Shown: in pieces, positions 1 to 8,873 of the stretch
Layout: every line of letters starts with the position of its first letter
Position numbering within the stretch: position 1 is the first letter of the stretch
Assembly (NCBI RefSeq): GCF_008629675.1
Contig: NZ_VWOX01000007.1
Coordinates: 310,001-374,000, forward strand
Reading direction: 5' to 3'
Length of the DNA stretch: 64,000 nt
Source: Roseiconus nitratireducens
GTDB taxonomy: Bacteria; Planctomycetota; Planctomycetia; Pirellulales; Pirellulaceae
The notes under the pieces: generated by a model
The model's database searches: none
Seen by the model: the letters and a program-made list of their open reading frames with translations, nothing else
Told to the model about the DNA's origin: nothing
Translations under genes and position numbers: made by a program

Positions 1-1
1 G

Positions 2-541
2 GGAATCACCAAGGTCCAGGCGACCCGCACGGGACCTTTCCAGATGGACGCCATCGACGGCAGTGGAACCAGCTGCCACGTCGATCTGCTGTACGGCGAC
101 CGTAACTTGCACATTTTTGTCGCCGACGGGATGTACGACGGAAAGTTCACCCAGAAACCGATCACCGGCAAAGGAATCTTTGTGTTGCAAAGCTCCTACG
201 CCAAGGCCGCCGATGGTTCGACCACGGTCAGCGGGTCGCTGGATTGCTACGTGAAGTTTGAAAGCTTGGGAGCGGATCTGATCGCGCGGTCTCTGGGAGG
301 CCTGATCGGCAAATCCGCCGACCACAATTTCACCGAGACCGCCAAGTTCATTAGCCAGATCTCTCAGGCCTGCGAAACCAATCCCAACGCGATGTTGGAG
401 ATGGCGGACCAATTGCCGCAGGTGGATGGTACGACCAAGGCTCGGTTTGCTCGCGTGATCGTTTCGGTCGCGGCCAAGCATCTGGCGCTGGCCCAGCAGC
501 CCCCGGGCGTGCGTCCGGCCGGTGTCCGCACGCCTCGGTAG
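2..541 (+). CDS. Hypothetical protein, 5' truncated by window edge
   Basis: The reading frame is open from base 2 and runs into the first visible ATG at 44, so the true start lies upstream of the window and this is the C-terminal part only (about 179 residues visible). The visible sequence has no recognisable catalytic motif. It starts with a beta-rich stretch and continues with a helical segment rich in Ala and Gln. The tail is Pro/Arg-rich (PPGVRPAGVRTPR). I cannot assign a family. The next gene follows about 105 bases downstream on the same strand. Confidence 0.7.
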   Translation, partial: GITKVQATRTGPFQMDAIDGSGTSCHVDLLYGDRNLHIFVADGMYDGKFTQKPITGKGIFVLQSSYAKAADGSTTVSGSLDCYVKFESLGADLIARSLGGLIGKSADHNFTETAKFISQISQACETNPNAMLEMADQLPQVDGTTKARFARVIVSVAAKHLALAQQPPGVRPAGVRTPR

Positions 542-646
542 AGCGGCGGGGGCGTTGATGACGATGCCGTGCCGAAACGGGTCCGGCATTTCGGTTATCC
601 TGCTGCCGTTCCGAGCCGTCTTCCGAACGCCGATCGGCTGTCCCTC

Positions 647-1333
647 ATGAGCGAACCTGTCCTCACCGAATCGCTGTTCGACTTTCTGGAGCAATTGCGA
701 CGCCACAACGATCGCGATTGGTTCAACGAGCACAAATCGGACTTCCAGCGGGACGTTCGCGACCCGGCCGTGCGGTTGATCCAGCGGTTGGAGAAACCGT
801 TGGCCAAGTCCGCGCCGATGCTGCTGGTCGACCCGCGACCGCACAACGGTTCGTTGATGCGGATCTATCGCGACACGCGGTTCAGCAAGAACAAGGATCC
901 GTACAAGACCAATGTCGGCATCTCGCTGCGGCACCAGGCGGGCAAGGACATTCACGCCCCCGGCGTGTACCTGCATTTTGATCCCGACCAGTGTTTCATC
1001 GGGGCCGGTTGTTGGCACCCGGAAGGCCGCGTCCTTGCGGACATCCGCCGCGCGATTGATCAGCAGCCCAAGGACTGGCTTAAAGCCCGGGACCACAAGG
1101 CCTTCCGCGAACACTTCACGCTGGTCGGCGAAAGCCTGAAGACCTCGCCGCGGGATTATCCGAAAGACCACGCCATGATTGAAGACCTGCGGCGCAAGGA
1201 CTTCATCGCCACGGCGCCCCTGACGCGGCAGCAGGCCACCGGCGACGACTTGCCGGCGTTGATCCTGGATCGCATCAAGCGGGCCAGGCCCCTGATGCGT
1301 TTCCTGTGCGACGCCATCGGGGTGCCGTACTAA
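647..1333 (+). CDS. DUF2461 (TIGR02453) family protein
   Basis: A 228-residue protein that fits the DUF2461/TIGR02453 family in length and motifs. NDRDWFNEHK lies near the N-terminus (about residues 21-30), and the family signature RIYRDTRFSKNKDPYKTN lies at about 72-90. A GVYLHFDP segment follows. The family has no established biochemical role; it is cytosolic and widespread. I chose ATG 647 because the in-frame GTG at 569 would add a low-complexity leader absent from the family. No operon partner is obvious: downstream lies a 308-base repeat-bearing gap. Confidence 0.85.
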   Translation: MSEPVLTESLFDFLEQLRRHNDRDWFNEHKSDFQRDVRDPAVRLIQRLEKPLAKSAPMLLVDPRPHNGSLMRIYRDTRFSKNKDPYKTNVGISLRHQAGKDIHAPGVYLHFDPDQCFIGAGCWHPEGRVLADIRRAIDQQPKDWLKARDHKAFREHFTLVGESLKTSPRDYPKDHAMIEDLRRKDFIATAPLTRQQATGDDLPALILDRIKRARPLMRFLCDAIGVPY

Positions 1334-1641
1334 CGGGGCAGCGTTACCCCAGTTAGATTTGCGGTGCGATGTCTGGCACGCGACGCACGCAAAGTAGGGC
1401 TGTCCGGCGAAGCCGCGTCTGAGGACTCATCAATTTTCCGTCGCTGCCGTCGCCAGACGGCGGACCGGCGTTCTCGTTCCACGTTCTGGCGAACGTGGCG
1501 CGGCGACGTTCTGGCGAACGTGGCTACGCCAAAGCGCGGACGCAGCATGCGTCGGGATGTCCGGTGTCTGTCGAAATTCGGCCGTGTTAAATTGTCCCAC
1601 CCGCTGACCGTTCCGCCCACCCGACCCGTGACATTCGCCCC
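1334..1641. other. Intergenic region with short palindromic repeats
   Basis: No gene is supported here. The region contains CCGTCGCCAGACGG at 1447-1460 (also at 45724-45737) and two copies of ACGTTCTGGCGAACGTGGC at 1481-1499 and 1506-1524. It also contains a GACGCACGCAAAGT/GGGCTGTCCGG segment near 1382-1408, whose pieces recur at about 5447-5486. These are members of dispersed intergenic repeat families described separately. Confidence 0.6.
1481..1524 (+). repeat. Two tandem copies of TGGCGAACGTGGC palindromic repeat
   Basis: ACGTTCTGGCGAACGTGGC occurs at 1481-1499 and 1506-1524. The core can fold as ACGTT/AACGT around CTGGCG. Related copies (CCACGCTCTGGCGAGCGTGG type) occur at 39159-39178, near 56910-56928 and, in diverged form, near 15700-15725. 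All copies are intergenic. Confidence 0.7.
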
Positions 1642-2847
1642 GTGACCATCGCTTCCAAAAACGATCCGAAGCCGGAGCCGCCCGAGGACCTGGAAGTCAA
1701 AGACGCCCAGCTGATTTTCAATTCCGTCTGGAAGGAGTTGGAGGCGCAAAAGGGCCGTCTGAACCTGAGGTTTCCGACGGAATTGATTCTGTTGGGCGGT
1801 GCCCCGGGGGCCGGGAAGGGAACCAACACCAACTTCATCTGTCACGTCCGCGACATCACGGCGCCTCCCATCATCGTCAGCGAACTGCTGAACACCCCCG
1901 AGGCTCAACGGATCAAATCCCAGGGCGGAATGGTCGGCGACCGCGAGGTGGTCGCGCTGGTGTTCCGCAAGCTGCTGGAGCCCGAATACCAGAACGGAGC
2001 GATCCTGGACGGATTCCCGCGGACGAAGGTGCAGGTGGAGTGTTTGAAGATGCTGTACGACAGCATGAAGGCGCTTCGCCGAGAGCTGATCGATAACCCG
2101 CACCTGTCGCAAATGAAGCCGCCGGTGTTCCACATCATGGTGTTGTTTGTCGACGAATCCGAGAGCGTCAAGCGCCAGCTCGCTCGCGGACGGCAGGTGA
2201 TCGCCCACAACGAAGAGGTCGCCCGCAGCGGCATCGGGGAGATGTGGGAGGAACGGCCAACCGATTTCAACGAAGCCCTGGCTCGGAACCGCTACCGGGT
2301 GTTCAAAGAAAAGACCTATGACGCCCTGGTCTCGCTGAAACAGCTGTTCCACTTCCACTTCATCAACGCGCAAGCCGACCTGGTGGTGGTCCAGGAGAAT
2401 ATCCTCAACGAATTGGAGTACCAAAGTTCGCTCGAGTTGGACCCCCGGACGTTTCACGCGATCGGTGACATTCCGCTGGCGAGCAACATCATCCAGCACG
2501 CCCGACGCGACCTTGTCCGACGTTTGGACGAGTACGAACACGAACACAGCGAGTTGTTTCACCGCGTGGTCGAGCTGATCGAGAGCAAATTGGTTCCGAT
2601 CGTCCTGCGGCACGCCATTTCCGGTCGGGCCACCGTCAGCAGCGAAGATGAGTTGCTGGACAATCCGCTCGCGCTGCAGATGTTGATCGACGTGTTCTCC
2701 GAGCGGGGATACCACGCCGTGATCGATCTCCGTCGCCGTGCCATTCCCGAACGCATCGACTTGAAGACCGGCGAGATCATTGTTCGCCAGCAGAAGGTCT
2801 ACCGCATCGCCATCTTCTTCAAGGGCAGCGAAATCCGTCGCGGCTGA
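1642..2847 (+). CDS. Adenylate-kinase-like nucleoside monophosphate kinase with extra C-terminal domain
   Basis: A 401-residue protein starting at GTG 1642. Residues about 45-245 resemble adenylate kinase: P-loop GAPGAGKGT at 53-61, DGFPRT at 123-128, and a LID-like RPTDFNEALARNRYRVF segment. These motifs indicate phosphoryl transfer between ATP and a nucleoside monophosphate in the cytosol. Typical adenylate kinases have 185-235 residues. Here an N-terminal extension of about 50 residues and a C-terminal region of about 150 residues (beginning at DPRTFHAIGD) are added, and I do not recognise them. NMP-kinase activity is well supported by motifs. Whether the substrate is AMP, and what the C-terminal part does, is unknown. 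Confidence 0.8.
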   Translation: MTIASKNDPKPEPPEDLEVKDAQLIFNSVWKELEAQKGRLNLRFPTELILLGGAPGAGKGTNTNFICHVRDITAPPIIVSELLNTPEAQRIKSQGGMVGDREVVALVFRKLLEPEYQNGAILDGFPRTKVQVECLKMLYDSMKALRRELIDNPHLSQMKPPVFHIMVLFVDESESVKRQLARGRQVIAHNEEVARSGIGEMWEERPTDFNEALARNRYRVFKEKTYDALVSLKQLFHFHFINAQADLVVVQENILNELEYQSSLELDPRTFHAIGDIPLASNIIQHARRDLVRRLDEYEHEHSELFHRVVELIESKLVPIVLRHAISGRATVSSEDELLDNPLALQMLIDVFSERGYHAVIDLRRRAIPERIDLKTGEIIVRQQKVYRIAIFFKGSEIRRG

Positions 2848-3096
2848 TCGGATGGCCGATCGGACGTCCGACCGGGGAGGCGAACGATTACGTGAACCTT
2901 GTCGTCTGCAGGGATCGCACGGCACAGGGATTCTGATGACAGGCTTTCGGACCCGGCCAAGTCGGCGAACCCTTACCTGAGTGCGAAATGCAGGCTTCGC
3001 TCGGCTTCCATCACGTTGCCGGTCAAGCCGCAACACCGTGTGGGCCGATTTCGGAAAGCAGCAATCCTGTTTCCGAATGACGCCGTGCACCCTTCG

Positions 3097-5049
3097 ATGC
3101 TCTCACGACGCAGCACCATCGCCAGCTACCGATCGTTCATTGGAAGCCCACTCCGCGGCGTCCAGTCGGTGCATCCGATGACACTGCGGTGGATCAATGA
3201 CGTCCGCCGTCGCGCCGAGAGCCTGAGCACCTTGGGCGAAGCCGAACTGCGTTCCGCGGCCGATGCATTGCGGCACCGCATGCGTTCGGCAGGGAGCGGT
3301 CCGCACATCACGTCGCAACTGGACCACGTGATCGAATCATTTGCGTTGACCGGCGAAGCATTGCGGCGTGCCACCGGCATGAACTACTACGATGTGCAAT
3401 GGATGGGCGGATTTGTGCTGGCCGCCGGCGTCGTGGCGGAAATCCAAACCGGCGAGGGAAAAACGGTGACCACCGCGTTGCCGAGCGTGCTGCACGCCTG
3501 GGGTGGGCGAGGCGTGCACATTGCGACGACCAACGAATATCTGTCGCGGCGGGACTACGAAACGCTGTTGCCCGTCTACCAGACTTTGGGGCTGAGCGTC
3601 GGTCATTTGGAATCCGGTGCGTCACCGGAGGAAAAACGCATGGCCTACGCCTGTGACCTGACCTATGGTCCCGGATACGAGTTCGGATTTGACTTCCTGA
3701 GAGACCAACTTGCGATTCGTGCCGATGCTCACCGGCCGTTGGGTGATCGCTATCTGCGGCAACTGCAAGGGATCGCGGACGGCCATCAAGTTTGTCAACG
3801 CGAACTATCGATGGCGATTGTCGATGAAGCCGATAGTGTTCTGATCGACGAGGCCACGATCCCATTGGTGCTCGGCGGTGGACCTCGCGAAACCCCCGTG
3901 TCCCCATCCACCTACCACCGGGCGCGAGACATGGCGAAGTCACTCCGCGAGCCGGAAGATTTTCTTCTGGACGCCTCCAACCGACGCGTGGCGTTGACGC
4001 CCGGTGGACGGCAACGTGTTTCAGCCCAGTTGCCCACATCGGAGACGTCGTTGCTATTGACGCGGCCGTGGACGCAAATGGTCGAGAATGCTTTGGCGGC
4101 GGAACATCTGTTCTCCCGCGACACGGAGTACGTGGTAAGCGACGGCAAGCTGATGATCGTGGACCCGCACACCGGACGGATCCATCCCGAACGAACCTGG
4201 AGCCGTGGGATGCATCAGGCGGTCGAGGCGAAAGAACAGTTGGACATCACGGCGGAGAACGAAACCCAGGGTCGCGTGACGCGGCAACGTTTCATGCAGT
4301 GTTACGATCGTGTCGCGGGGTTAACCGGGACGGCGGCCGGCAGCGAAGGTGAACTGCGCGAGTTTTACGATTTGCCGGTGGTCCGCATCCCGACGCATCG
4401 TCCCAGCGCGGGGCGTCACCTGCCGACCCGCGCGTTCGCCTCGCGGGAGGAAAAGTTCCGCGCCGTGATCGAGGACACCGTCGGTCGCGCCCGTGCCGGC
4501 CAGCCGGTGTTGATCGGAACTCGCACGATCGCGGAAAGCCGCCGGTTGAGCGAACGGTTCAGCGCACAGGGGATCACCCACGCGGTGCTCAACGGCGTGC
4601 AGACGGAGCAGGAAGCGAAGATCGTGGCTCGGGCGGGAATCGCGGCGACCGTGACGGTGGCAACGAACATGGCCGGCCGCGGCACCGACATTCGCTTGGA
4701 CGATGCGGCACGTCGCGCCGGCGGCCTGCACGTCGCGTCGACCGAATTGCAGCCTTCGGCGCGCGTCGACCGTCAATTGGCTGGGCGTTCGGCGCGGCAG
4801 GGGGATCCCGGCAGCTACCAACGTTTTGTTTCCGCCGAGGATCCGCTGATTCAGGCCCACGACGCGGATCTGGCCGCCCGCATCCTTGCCGCCGCTGATC
4901 CATCGGGCGAATGTCGCCAGCGGATTGCCGATCGGTTGGACGCGTTGCAGCAGACCATCGACTCGAAATTGGTCGAACAGCGACGTCAGATGGTAGCCCA
5001 CGACGACTGGCTGGTTTCAGTCCAGTCCGCTTTGGCACGGCGGGCATGA
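3097..5049 (+). CDS. Short SecA-like ATPase (truncated SecA paralogue)
   Basis: A 650-residue SecA-type motor. Visible motifs are Walker A QTGEGKT (GEGKT 119-123), Walker B DEADSVLIDEA (from about 243), LTGTA, NMAGRGTDI (524-532) and GRSARQGDPGS (about 564-574). SecA drives preprotein translocation through SecYEG with ATP. Canonical SecA has 830-900 residues. Here the motor domains are complete, but only about 77 residues follow the RQGDPG motif. Most of the helical scaffold/wing region and the zinc-binding tail are therefore absent. I chose ATG 3097; an open frame extends further upstream without similarity. This is probably an accessory paralogue rather than the housekeeping secA, and its substrates are unknown. 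Confidence 0.85.
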   Translation: MLSRRSTIASYRSFIGSPLRGVQSVHPMTLRWINDVRRRAESLSTLGEAELRSAADALRHRMRSAGSGPHITSQLDHVIESFALTGEALRRATGMNYYDVQWMGGFVLAAGVVAEIQTGEGKTVTTALPSVLHAWGGRGVHIATTNEYLSRRDYETLLPVYQTLGLSVGHLESGASPEEKRMAYACDLTYGPGYEFGFDFLRDQLAIRADAHRPLGDRYLRQLQGIADGHQVCQRELSMAIVDEADSVLIDEATIPLVLGGGPRETPVSPSTYHRARDMAKSLREPEDFLLDASNRRVALTPGGRQRVSAQLPTSETSLLLTRPWTQMVENALAAEHLFSRDTEYVVSDGKLMIVDPHTGRIHPERTWSRGMHQAVEAKEQLDITAENETQGRVTRQRFMQCYDRVAGLTGTAAGSEGELREFYDLPVVRIPTHRPSAGRHLPTRAFASREEKFRAVIEDTVGRARAGQPVLIGTRTIAESRRLSERFSAQGITHAVLNGVQTEQEAKIVARAGIAATVTVATNMAGRGTDIRLDDAARRAGGLHVASTELQPSARVDRQLAGRSARQGDPGSYQRFVSAEDPLIQAHDADLAARILAAADPSGECRQRIADRLDALQQTIDSKLVEQRRQMVAHDDWLVSVQSALARRA

Positions 5050-5153
5050 GTCAGTCAACCGTCGCCATGACTGGCGGTTTGGAGTCATGACTTTCGGTCT
5101 AGTGGTTCTTCCATTCTGGATTTGTGACCAGCGACGACGTGTTTGGCCACTTC

Positions 5154-5301
5154 ACCCTCCCGCTCGCGGGAGGGTCGGAGGCGAGGCACGAGACTCCGGG
5201 GAGGGCAGAACCGGAAGCGAATGTCAAAAACGTATGGCTCAGCAACAACCCTCCCCGCGTCGTCACAAGCTCCTCCGCGACCCTCCCGCTCGCGGGAGGG
5301 T
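5154..5301. repeat. REPIN-like element bounded by two identical palindromes
   Basis: Identical 22-base palindromes occupy 5154-5175 and 5280-5301, each with a 10-base arm ACCCTCCCGC, a 2-base loop and GCGGGAGGGT. Between them are the modules AGGCGAGGCACGAG..GGGGAGGG and CCTCCCCGCGTCGTCACAAG followed by CTCCTCCGCG. The same modules in the same order recur at 17236-17375 with different palindromes. Two palindromes bracketing a short spacer is the layout of a REP doublet. No transposase is nearby. Confidence 0.75.
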
Positions 5302-5390
5302 GAACCAGAGAACGCCTGACATTGATCGCTACATGGACCTCTGCGGAATTGACCTACAAATGCAGGGCAGTTGAACCACTCGTTGGACAG

Positions 5391-5460
5391 TGCCACTTTC
5401 AATCAAAAACACCATGAATTGCAGCGCATTGAGCGCCACGCGGCTCACGCAAAGTGGCGT
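5391..5460 (+). repeat. Dispersed intergenic repeat, copy A (short)
   Basis: GCCACTTTCAATCAA, then ACACCATGAATTGCAGCGCA and TTGAGCG, then CCACGCGGCT and CACGCAAAGT. The first two blocks match 47044-47090 almost base for base, and the CGCGGCT block matches both other copies. This copy lacks the GCCGCCGGTTG block found in the copies at 18726 and 47044. Confidence 0.65.
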
Positions 5461-5492
5461 TTTGCAGTCACACTTGGGCTGTCCGGACCCGA

Positions 5493-6026
5493 TCAGGCGG
5501 CGCCCAGCCCCATCGCCCGCCGCCACGCGCTGAACTGGCCGATGTGAAGCATGAAGTGCCCGCCCAGATAGAAGGCGTGCATGGCGCCGATCGTCGGGAA
5601 CTTTTCCTGCATCCGTTCGTTCGGGTTCGGCTGTTGAAAGACCGCGTCGGGTGTCTGCTGCAGCGTCTGCAACGCCGCGGCGTGACCCTGGCGAAAGGTT
5701 TCAACCACCTGTTCCATGCTGGGATAGATGTTGCCGTCCGGGTCGTCCACGCAGCGGGCATCCTTGCTGAAATGCCGCACGAATTCCTCGGTCGGTTCGA
5801 TCCCGCTGCAATCCCCACCCAGTTCCGAGACGACGCGGGGAGCGTACAGGCTGAGGTGGCCCAGGATGAAACAGGGGTGATTCGATTCGATCACCGTGTT
5901 GCCGGCGATCGCGAAGCGTGCGAATTGCCTTTGTGAGACTCCCGCCAGCATCCGGTCGGCATATCCGATTCCCAGTCGTGTCGAAGCGGCGATCACGCTG
6001 CCGAGAAAATTCGATGAGTCCGTCAC
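5493..6026 (-). CDS. DinB-like four-helix protein
   Basis: A 177-residue protein with DinB-superfamily features: NHPCFILGHLSLYA near residue 50 and the terminal HFMLHIGQFSAWRRAMG. The histidines in these motifs bind a divalent metal in the superfamily, which includes thiol-dependent transferases and many uncharacterised members. I chose GTG 6026 because a GGAG lies 8 bases upstream. A TTG at 6062 would add 12 residues. It shares its overall plan with the DinB-like gene at 8874-9365, in particular the C-terminal H..MH.GQF..RR pattern. It diverges from the esterase gene, so promoters for both should lie between 6027 and 6145. The substrate is unknown. Confidence 0.8.
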   Translation of the reverse strand: MTDSSNFLGSVIAASTRLGIGYADRMLAGVSQRQFARFAIAGNTVIESNHPCFILGHLSLYAPRVVSELGGDCSGIEPTEEFVRHFSKDARCVDDPDGNIYPSMEQVVETFRQGHAAALQTLQQTPDAVFQQPNPNERMQEKFPTIGAMHAFYLGGHFMLHIGQFSAWRRAMGLGAA

Positions 6027-6145
6027 AATGATCTCCAGGATTTCCGGTGGAAGCAGCCCCAACGTCGGGTCGGACGTTTTACAATTTGTCGCGGTGAACG
6101 ACCACAGGGCGTTACAATGCCTCCCTCCGCTCTCCCTCCTGCACG

Positions 6146-7483
6146 ATGTTCTCTATGCGACACCTGATCGATCTCCGGCACGCGTGGGCTTGCGCCGCGT
6201 TCTTGCTGACCGCGGCCACCTGTGTATCCAATGCCACGGCGTTTGAGCCGAACTACGACGAGTCCAAGATTGCTCCCTACAAGCTTCCTGATCCCTTGGT
6301 GATGGAAGACGGATCGGCAGTGACCACCCCCGGCCGATGGGAAAACCAGCGGCGCGCGGAACTGTTGGAATTGTTCCGGAAGCACGTTTACGGTTTCTCG
6401 CCGGAGCCCTGTCAGATTCGCAGTGAGCGTGTCAGCGAAAAACAAGTCCTGGACGGCAAGGCCACCCGCAGCGAGGTCGACGTCTTTTTCGGATCCGGCG
6501 ACGATGCGGCGTCGATGAGGTTGCTGATTTACGTGCCGACGTCGGCCGATGGTCCGGTTCCGGCATTCCTGGGGTTGAACTTTCAAGGCAATCACAGCAT
6601 CGATTCCGACCCGTCGATCCAGTTGAATCCCGGTTGGTTTCGCAATCGCGGCGAAACAACCGACGGCAACCGCACGACCGAGGCGGCCCGCGGCGTCGCG
6701 GCGGATCGTTGGCCGGTCGACTTGATCGTCTCGCGAGGATACGGATTGGTCACGATCTATTACGGTGACATCGATCCGGATTTTGATGACGGGTTCAACA
6801 ATGGCATCCACGGCGCGTTGGGAGATTCACTGACGGGCGTCGAAGACGAGTCGCGCTGGGGCAGCATTGCCGCTTGGGCTTACGGGTTGAGCCGGGCCCT
6901 TGATTACCTGCAATCGGACCAGTGTCCTTCGATTGACGGCGACCGTGTGGCCGTCATCGGACATTCGCGTCTGGGAAAGACCTCGCTTTGGGCCGGAGCT
7001 TCGGACCCGCGGTTTGCGATGGTGATCAGCAACGATTCGGGGTGCGGCGGTGCCGCGCTTTCGCGGCGCGCCATTGGTGAGACCGTCGGTCGGATCAACA
7101 CCTCGTTTCCGCATTGGTTCAACGACAAGTTCAACGAGTACAACGAAAACGAATCGGCATTGCCCGTTGATCAGCACGAATTGTTGGCTCTGATCGCGCC
7201 GCGTCCCTTGTACGTGGCCAGCGCCACCGAAGATCGGTGGGCGGATCCCAAGGGCGAGTTTCTGTCGGCCGTCCACGCGGATCCGGTGTACCGTTTGCTG
7301 GATACCGACGGGATGGGTTCCGATGCCGCACCCGAACAAATGCCGTCGCCCGATCAGCCGATCAACGAGGGCGTGATCGGATATCACCTCCGCACCGGCA
7401 AGCATGATTTGACCGAATACGATTGGCGGCAGTATCTTGAGTTTGCCGATCGGCACTTGCGTTCGTCGCGCCCCCGGGAGTGA
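6146..7483 (+). CDS. Secreted glucuronoyl esterase-like hydrolase (CE15)
   Basis: A 445-residue alpha/beta hydrolase with an N-terminal signal peptide (hydrophobic segment about 14-32). The nucleophile elbow GHSRLGK contains Ser274, and the downstream blocks SNDSGCGGAALSRR, FPHWFNDKF and APRPLYVASATEDRWADP match bacterial CE15 enzymes. His420 in TGKHDLTEYDW is the likely catalytic histidine. CE15 enzymes cleave ester bonds between lignin alcohols and 4-O-methyl-glucuronate on xylan. It acts outside the cytoplasm. The exact substrate is inferred from the family and not shown. The start could also be ATG 6155, three residues later. Confidence 0.88.
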   Translation: MFSMRHLIDLRHAWACAAFLLTAATCVSNATAFEPNYDESKIAPYKLPDPLVMEDGSAVTTPGRWENQRRAELLELFRKHVYGFSPEPCQIRSERVSEKQVLDGKATRSEVDVFFGSGDDAASMRLLIYVPTSADGPVPAFLGLNFQGNHSIDSDPSIQLNPGWFRNRGETTDGNRTTEAARGVAADRWPVDLIVSRGYGLVTIYYGDIDPDFDDGFNNGIHGALGDSLTGVEDESRWGSIAAWAYGLSRALDYLQSDQCPSIDGDRVAVIGHSRLGKTSLWAGASDPRFAMVISNDSGCGGAALSRRAIGETVGRINTSFPHWFNDKFNEYNENESALPVDQHELLALIAPRPLYVASATEDRWADPKGEFLSAVHADPVYRLLDTDGMGSDAAPEQMPSPDQPINEGVIGYHLRTGKHDLTEYDWRQYLEFADRHLRSSRPRE

Positions 7484-7546
7484 CGTTTCCACTGACACCC
7501 AAGGTCGCGTGGCCGTTGGCCGGCGCGACGGGAGGCAACCGGTTCC

Positions 7547-8869
7547 GTGGGATTCTTTTCCTGTAAGCCAATTGGCTGTTTGGTTGTGTTGGCGTCTCTT
7601 GCCGGTCCTTGGGCGCCGGCGTCTGGCCAAGACTTGGCGAAGGCCGACGAAGCGGTGGTATCGGAGGCCGAGCTTCAACGGGCGATCGACTCGCTGCACA
7701 GCGATCGATTTTCTGAACGCGAGGCCGGGTATCGGCAACTCGTCCAGGCGGGGGCAACTTCACTGGAACTGCTTGCCCGGGAATGCAACGGTGAAGATCC
7801 GGAGATTCGGACGCGCTGCCTGGAAGCCATCTGCGAGGTCGCCAGGAAAGAGGAATCCGTCCAGGCGGCCATGGCGGTCCTGGAGCGGTTGGCTTCCGAT
7901 CCGTCGTTGCCGATCAACGATCTGGCGCGTCAGCGTTTTGATCGGCTGACGATGACGGACGAAGAACGGGCGGTCGAAGCGTTGAAAGCGGCCGGCGTGC
8001 GGTTGCATCTCGATCGCCAGGGGCATGTGCTGTCGGTCAGCATTTCACGGGACCGCGATGTCGATCACCTCCGCCACTTGCCACAGCTGCGGATGGTTCA
8101 ATTGAGCGGCAACGGGATCACGGACGACTGCATGCAATCCATCTCGGAATTGACGTCGTTGTCATCGCTGTCACTCAGTCGCACCACCGTCAGCGACATC
8201 GGATTCAGCCGGCTGGCCGGAATCGCGTCGCTGTCATCATTGATCGTGCGTCAGGAGTCACTGGCAGTCGCTGACGTGAAGCAGATTCAGCGGATTCCGG
8301 GGCTGAGGAATTTGTCTTTGGCGGATTCCGTCGGTGACGCCCATCTGGAGTGTCTGGCGGATGCAAAACAATTGGCATCGCTCTCTCTTTCAGATTACCG
8401 GCTGACTCCTGAATCACCGAAGACCTTTGCGAAGCTCCAGCAACTCAGGACGCTCCGATTCACGCTTTCCAACGCGACCGATCGACAGCTCGGTCTGTTG
8501 GCGAAAATTGAGGTTCCGATCGACATCACGCTGATGAGCGGCGATCTGATTGGTGAATCGGGTTGGCGTTGCTTGCCCCAGGCAAATCTGAAGTCATTGA
8601 CGTTGATGCGATGTCAATTGAAAGATTCCGACCTCGTCCACGTGGGCAACATCAAGGCGCTGCAATCCTTGAGGATTTACGGAGCACCGATCACCGATGA
8701 AGGCCTGCCTCACTTGAAAGGACTGGACGAATTGCAAACGTTGACGTTCTACGACACGCAGGTGACCGAGGAGGGTTTGGAGGCGCTGAAGCCGGAGTTT
8801 CCCAAGCTGCGTTATTCAAGATTGCAAAATCGAAGGGCCGTGGCCGTTCCCGCCAAACCACGCGGATAG
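7547..8869 (+). CDS. Secreted leucine-rich-repeat protein
   Basis: A 440-residue protein starting at GTG 7547 with GGAGG about 11 bases upstream. The signal peptide ends near PASGQ (about residue 28). Residues 40-130 look like helical HEAT-like repeats (SEREAGYRQLVQAGA). Residues 150-425 form irregular LRRs of the Planctomycete type (LTSLSSLSLSRTTVSDIGFSRL, written here only as its pattern of L-x-x-L-x-L units; DEGLPHLKGLDELQTL near the end). Such proteins are thought to mediate binding. No catalytic residues are apparent. It is 63 bases downstream of the esterase on the same strand and may be co-transcribed. Confidence 0.8.
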   Translation: MGFFSCKPIGCLVVLASLAGPWAPASGQDLAKADEAVVSEAELQRAIDSLHSDRFSEREAGYRQLVQAGATSLELLARECNGEDPEIRTRCLEAICEVARKEESVQAAMAVLERLASDPSLPINDLARQRFDRLTMTDEERAVEALKAAGVRLHLDRQGHVLSVSISRDRDVDHLRHLPQLRMVQLSGNGITDDCMQSISELTSLSSLSLSRTTVSDIGFSRLAGIASLSSLIVRQESLAVADVKQIQRIPGLRNLSLADSVGDAHLECLADAKQLASLSLSDYRLTPESPKTFAKLQQLRTLRFTLSNATDRQLGLLAKIEVPIDITLMSGDLIGESGWRCLPQANLKSLTLMRCQLKDSDLVHVGNIKALQSLRIYGAPITDEGLPHLKGLDELQTLTFYDTQVTEEGLEALKPEFPKLRYSRLQNRRAVAVPAKPRG

Positions 8870-8873
8870 ACCC

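Larger units (their letters stand above)
5050..5492. other. Intergenic region holding a REPIN-like element and a dispersed repeat
   Basis: No gene is supported. The region carries the palindrome-bounded element at 5154-5301 and one copy of a dispersed repeat at about 5391-5460, each listed separately. No clear promoter or terminator was seen. Confidence 0.6.

Noticed and set aside
1330-3090. 586-codon minus-strand open frame
   Set aside because: It covers the adenylate-kinase-like gene in antisense and has no motif; long antisense frames are expected in high-GC DNA.
5154-5301. CRISPR array
   Set aside because: Only two repeat units, each palindromic, with a 104-base gap; no cas genes in the window.
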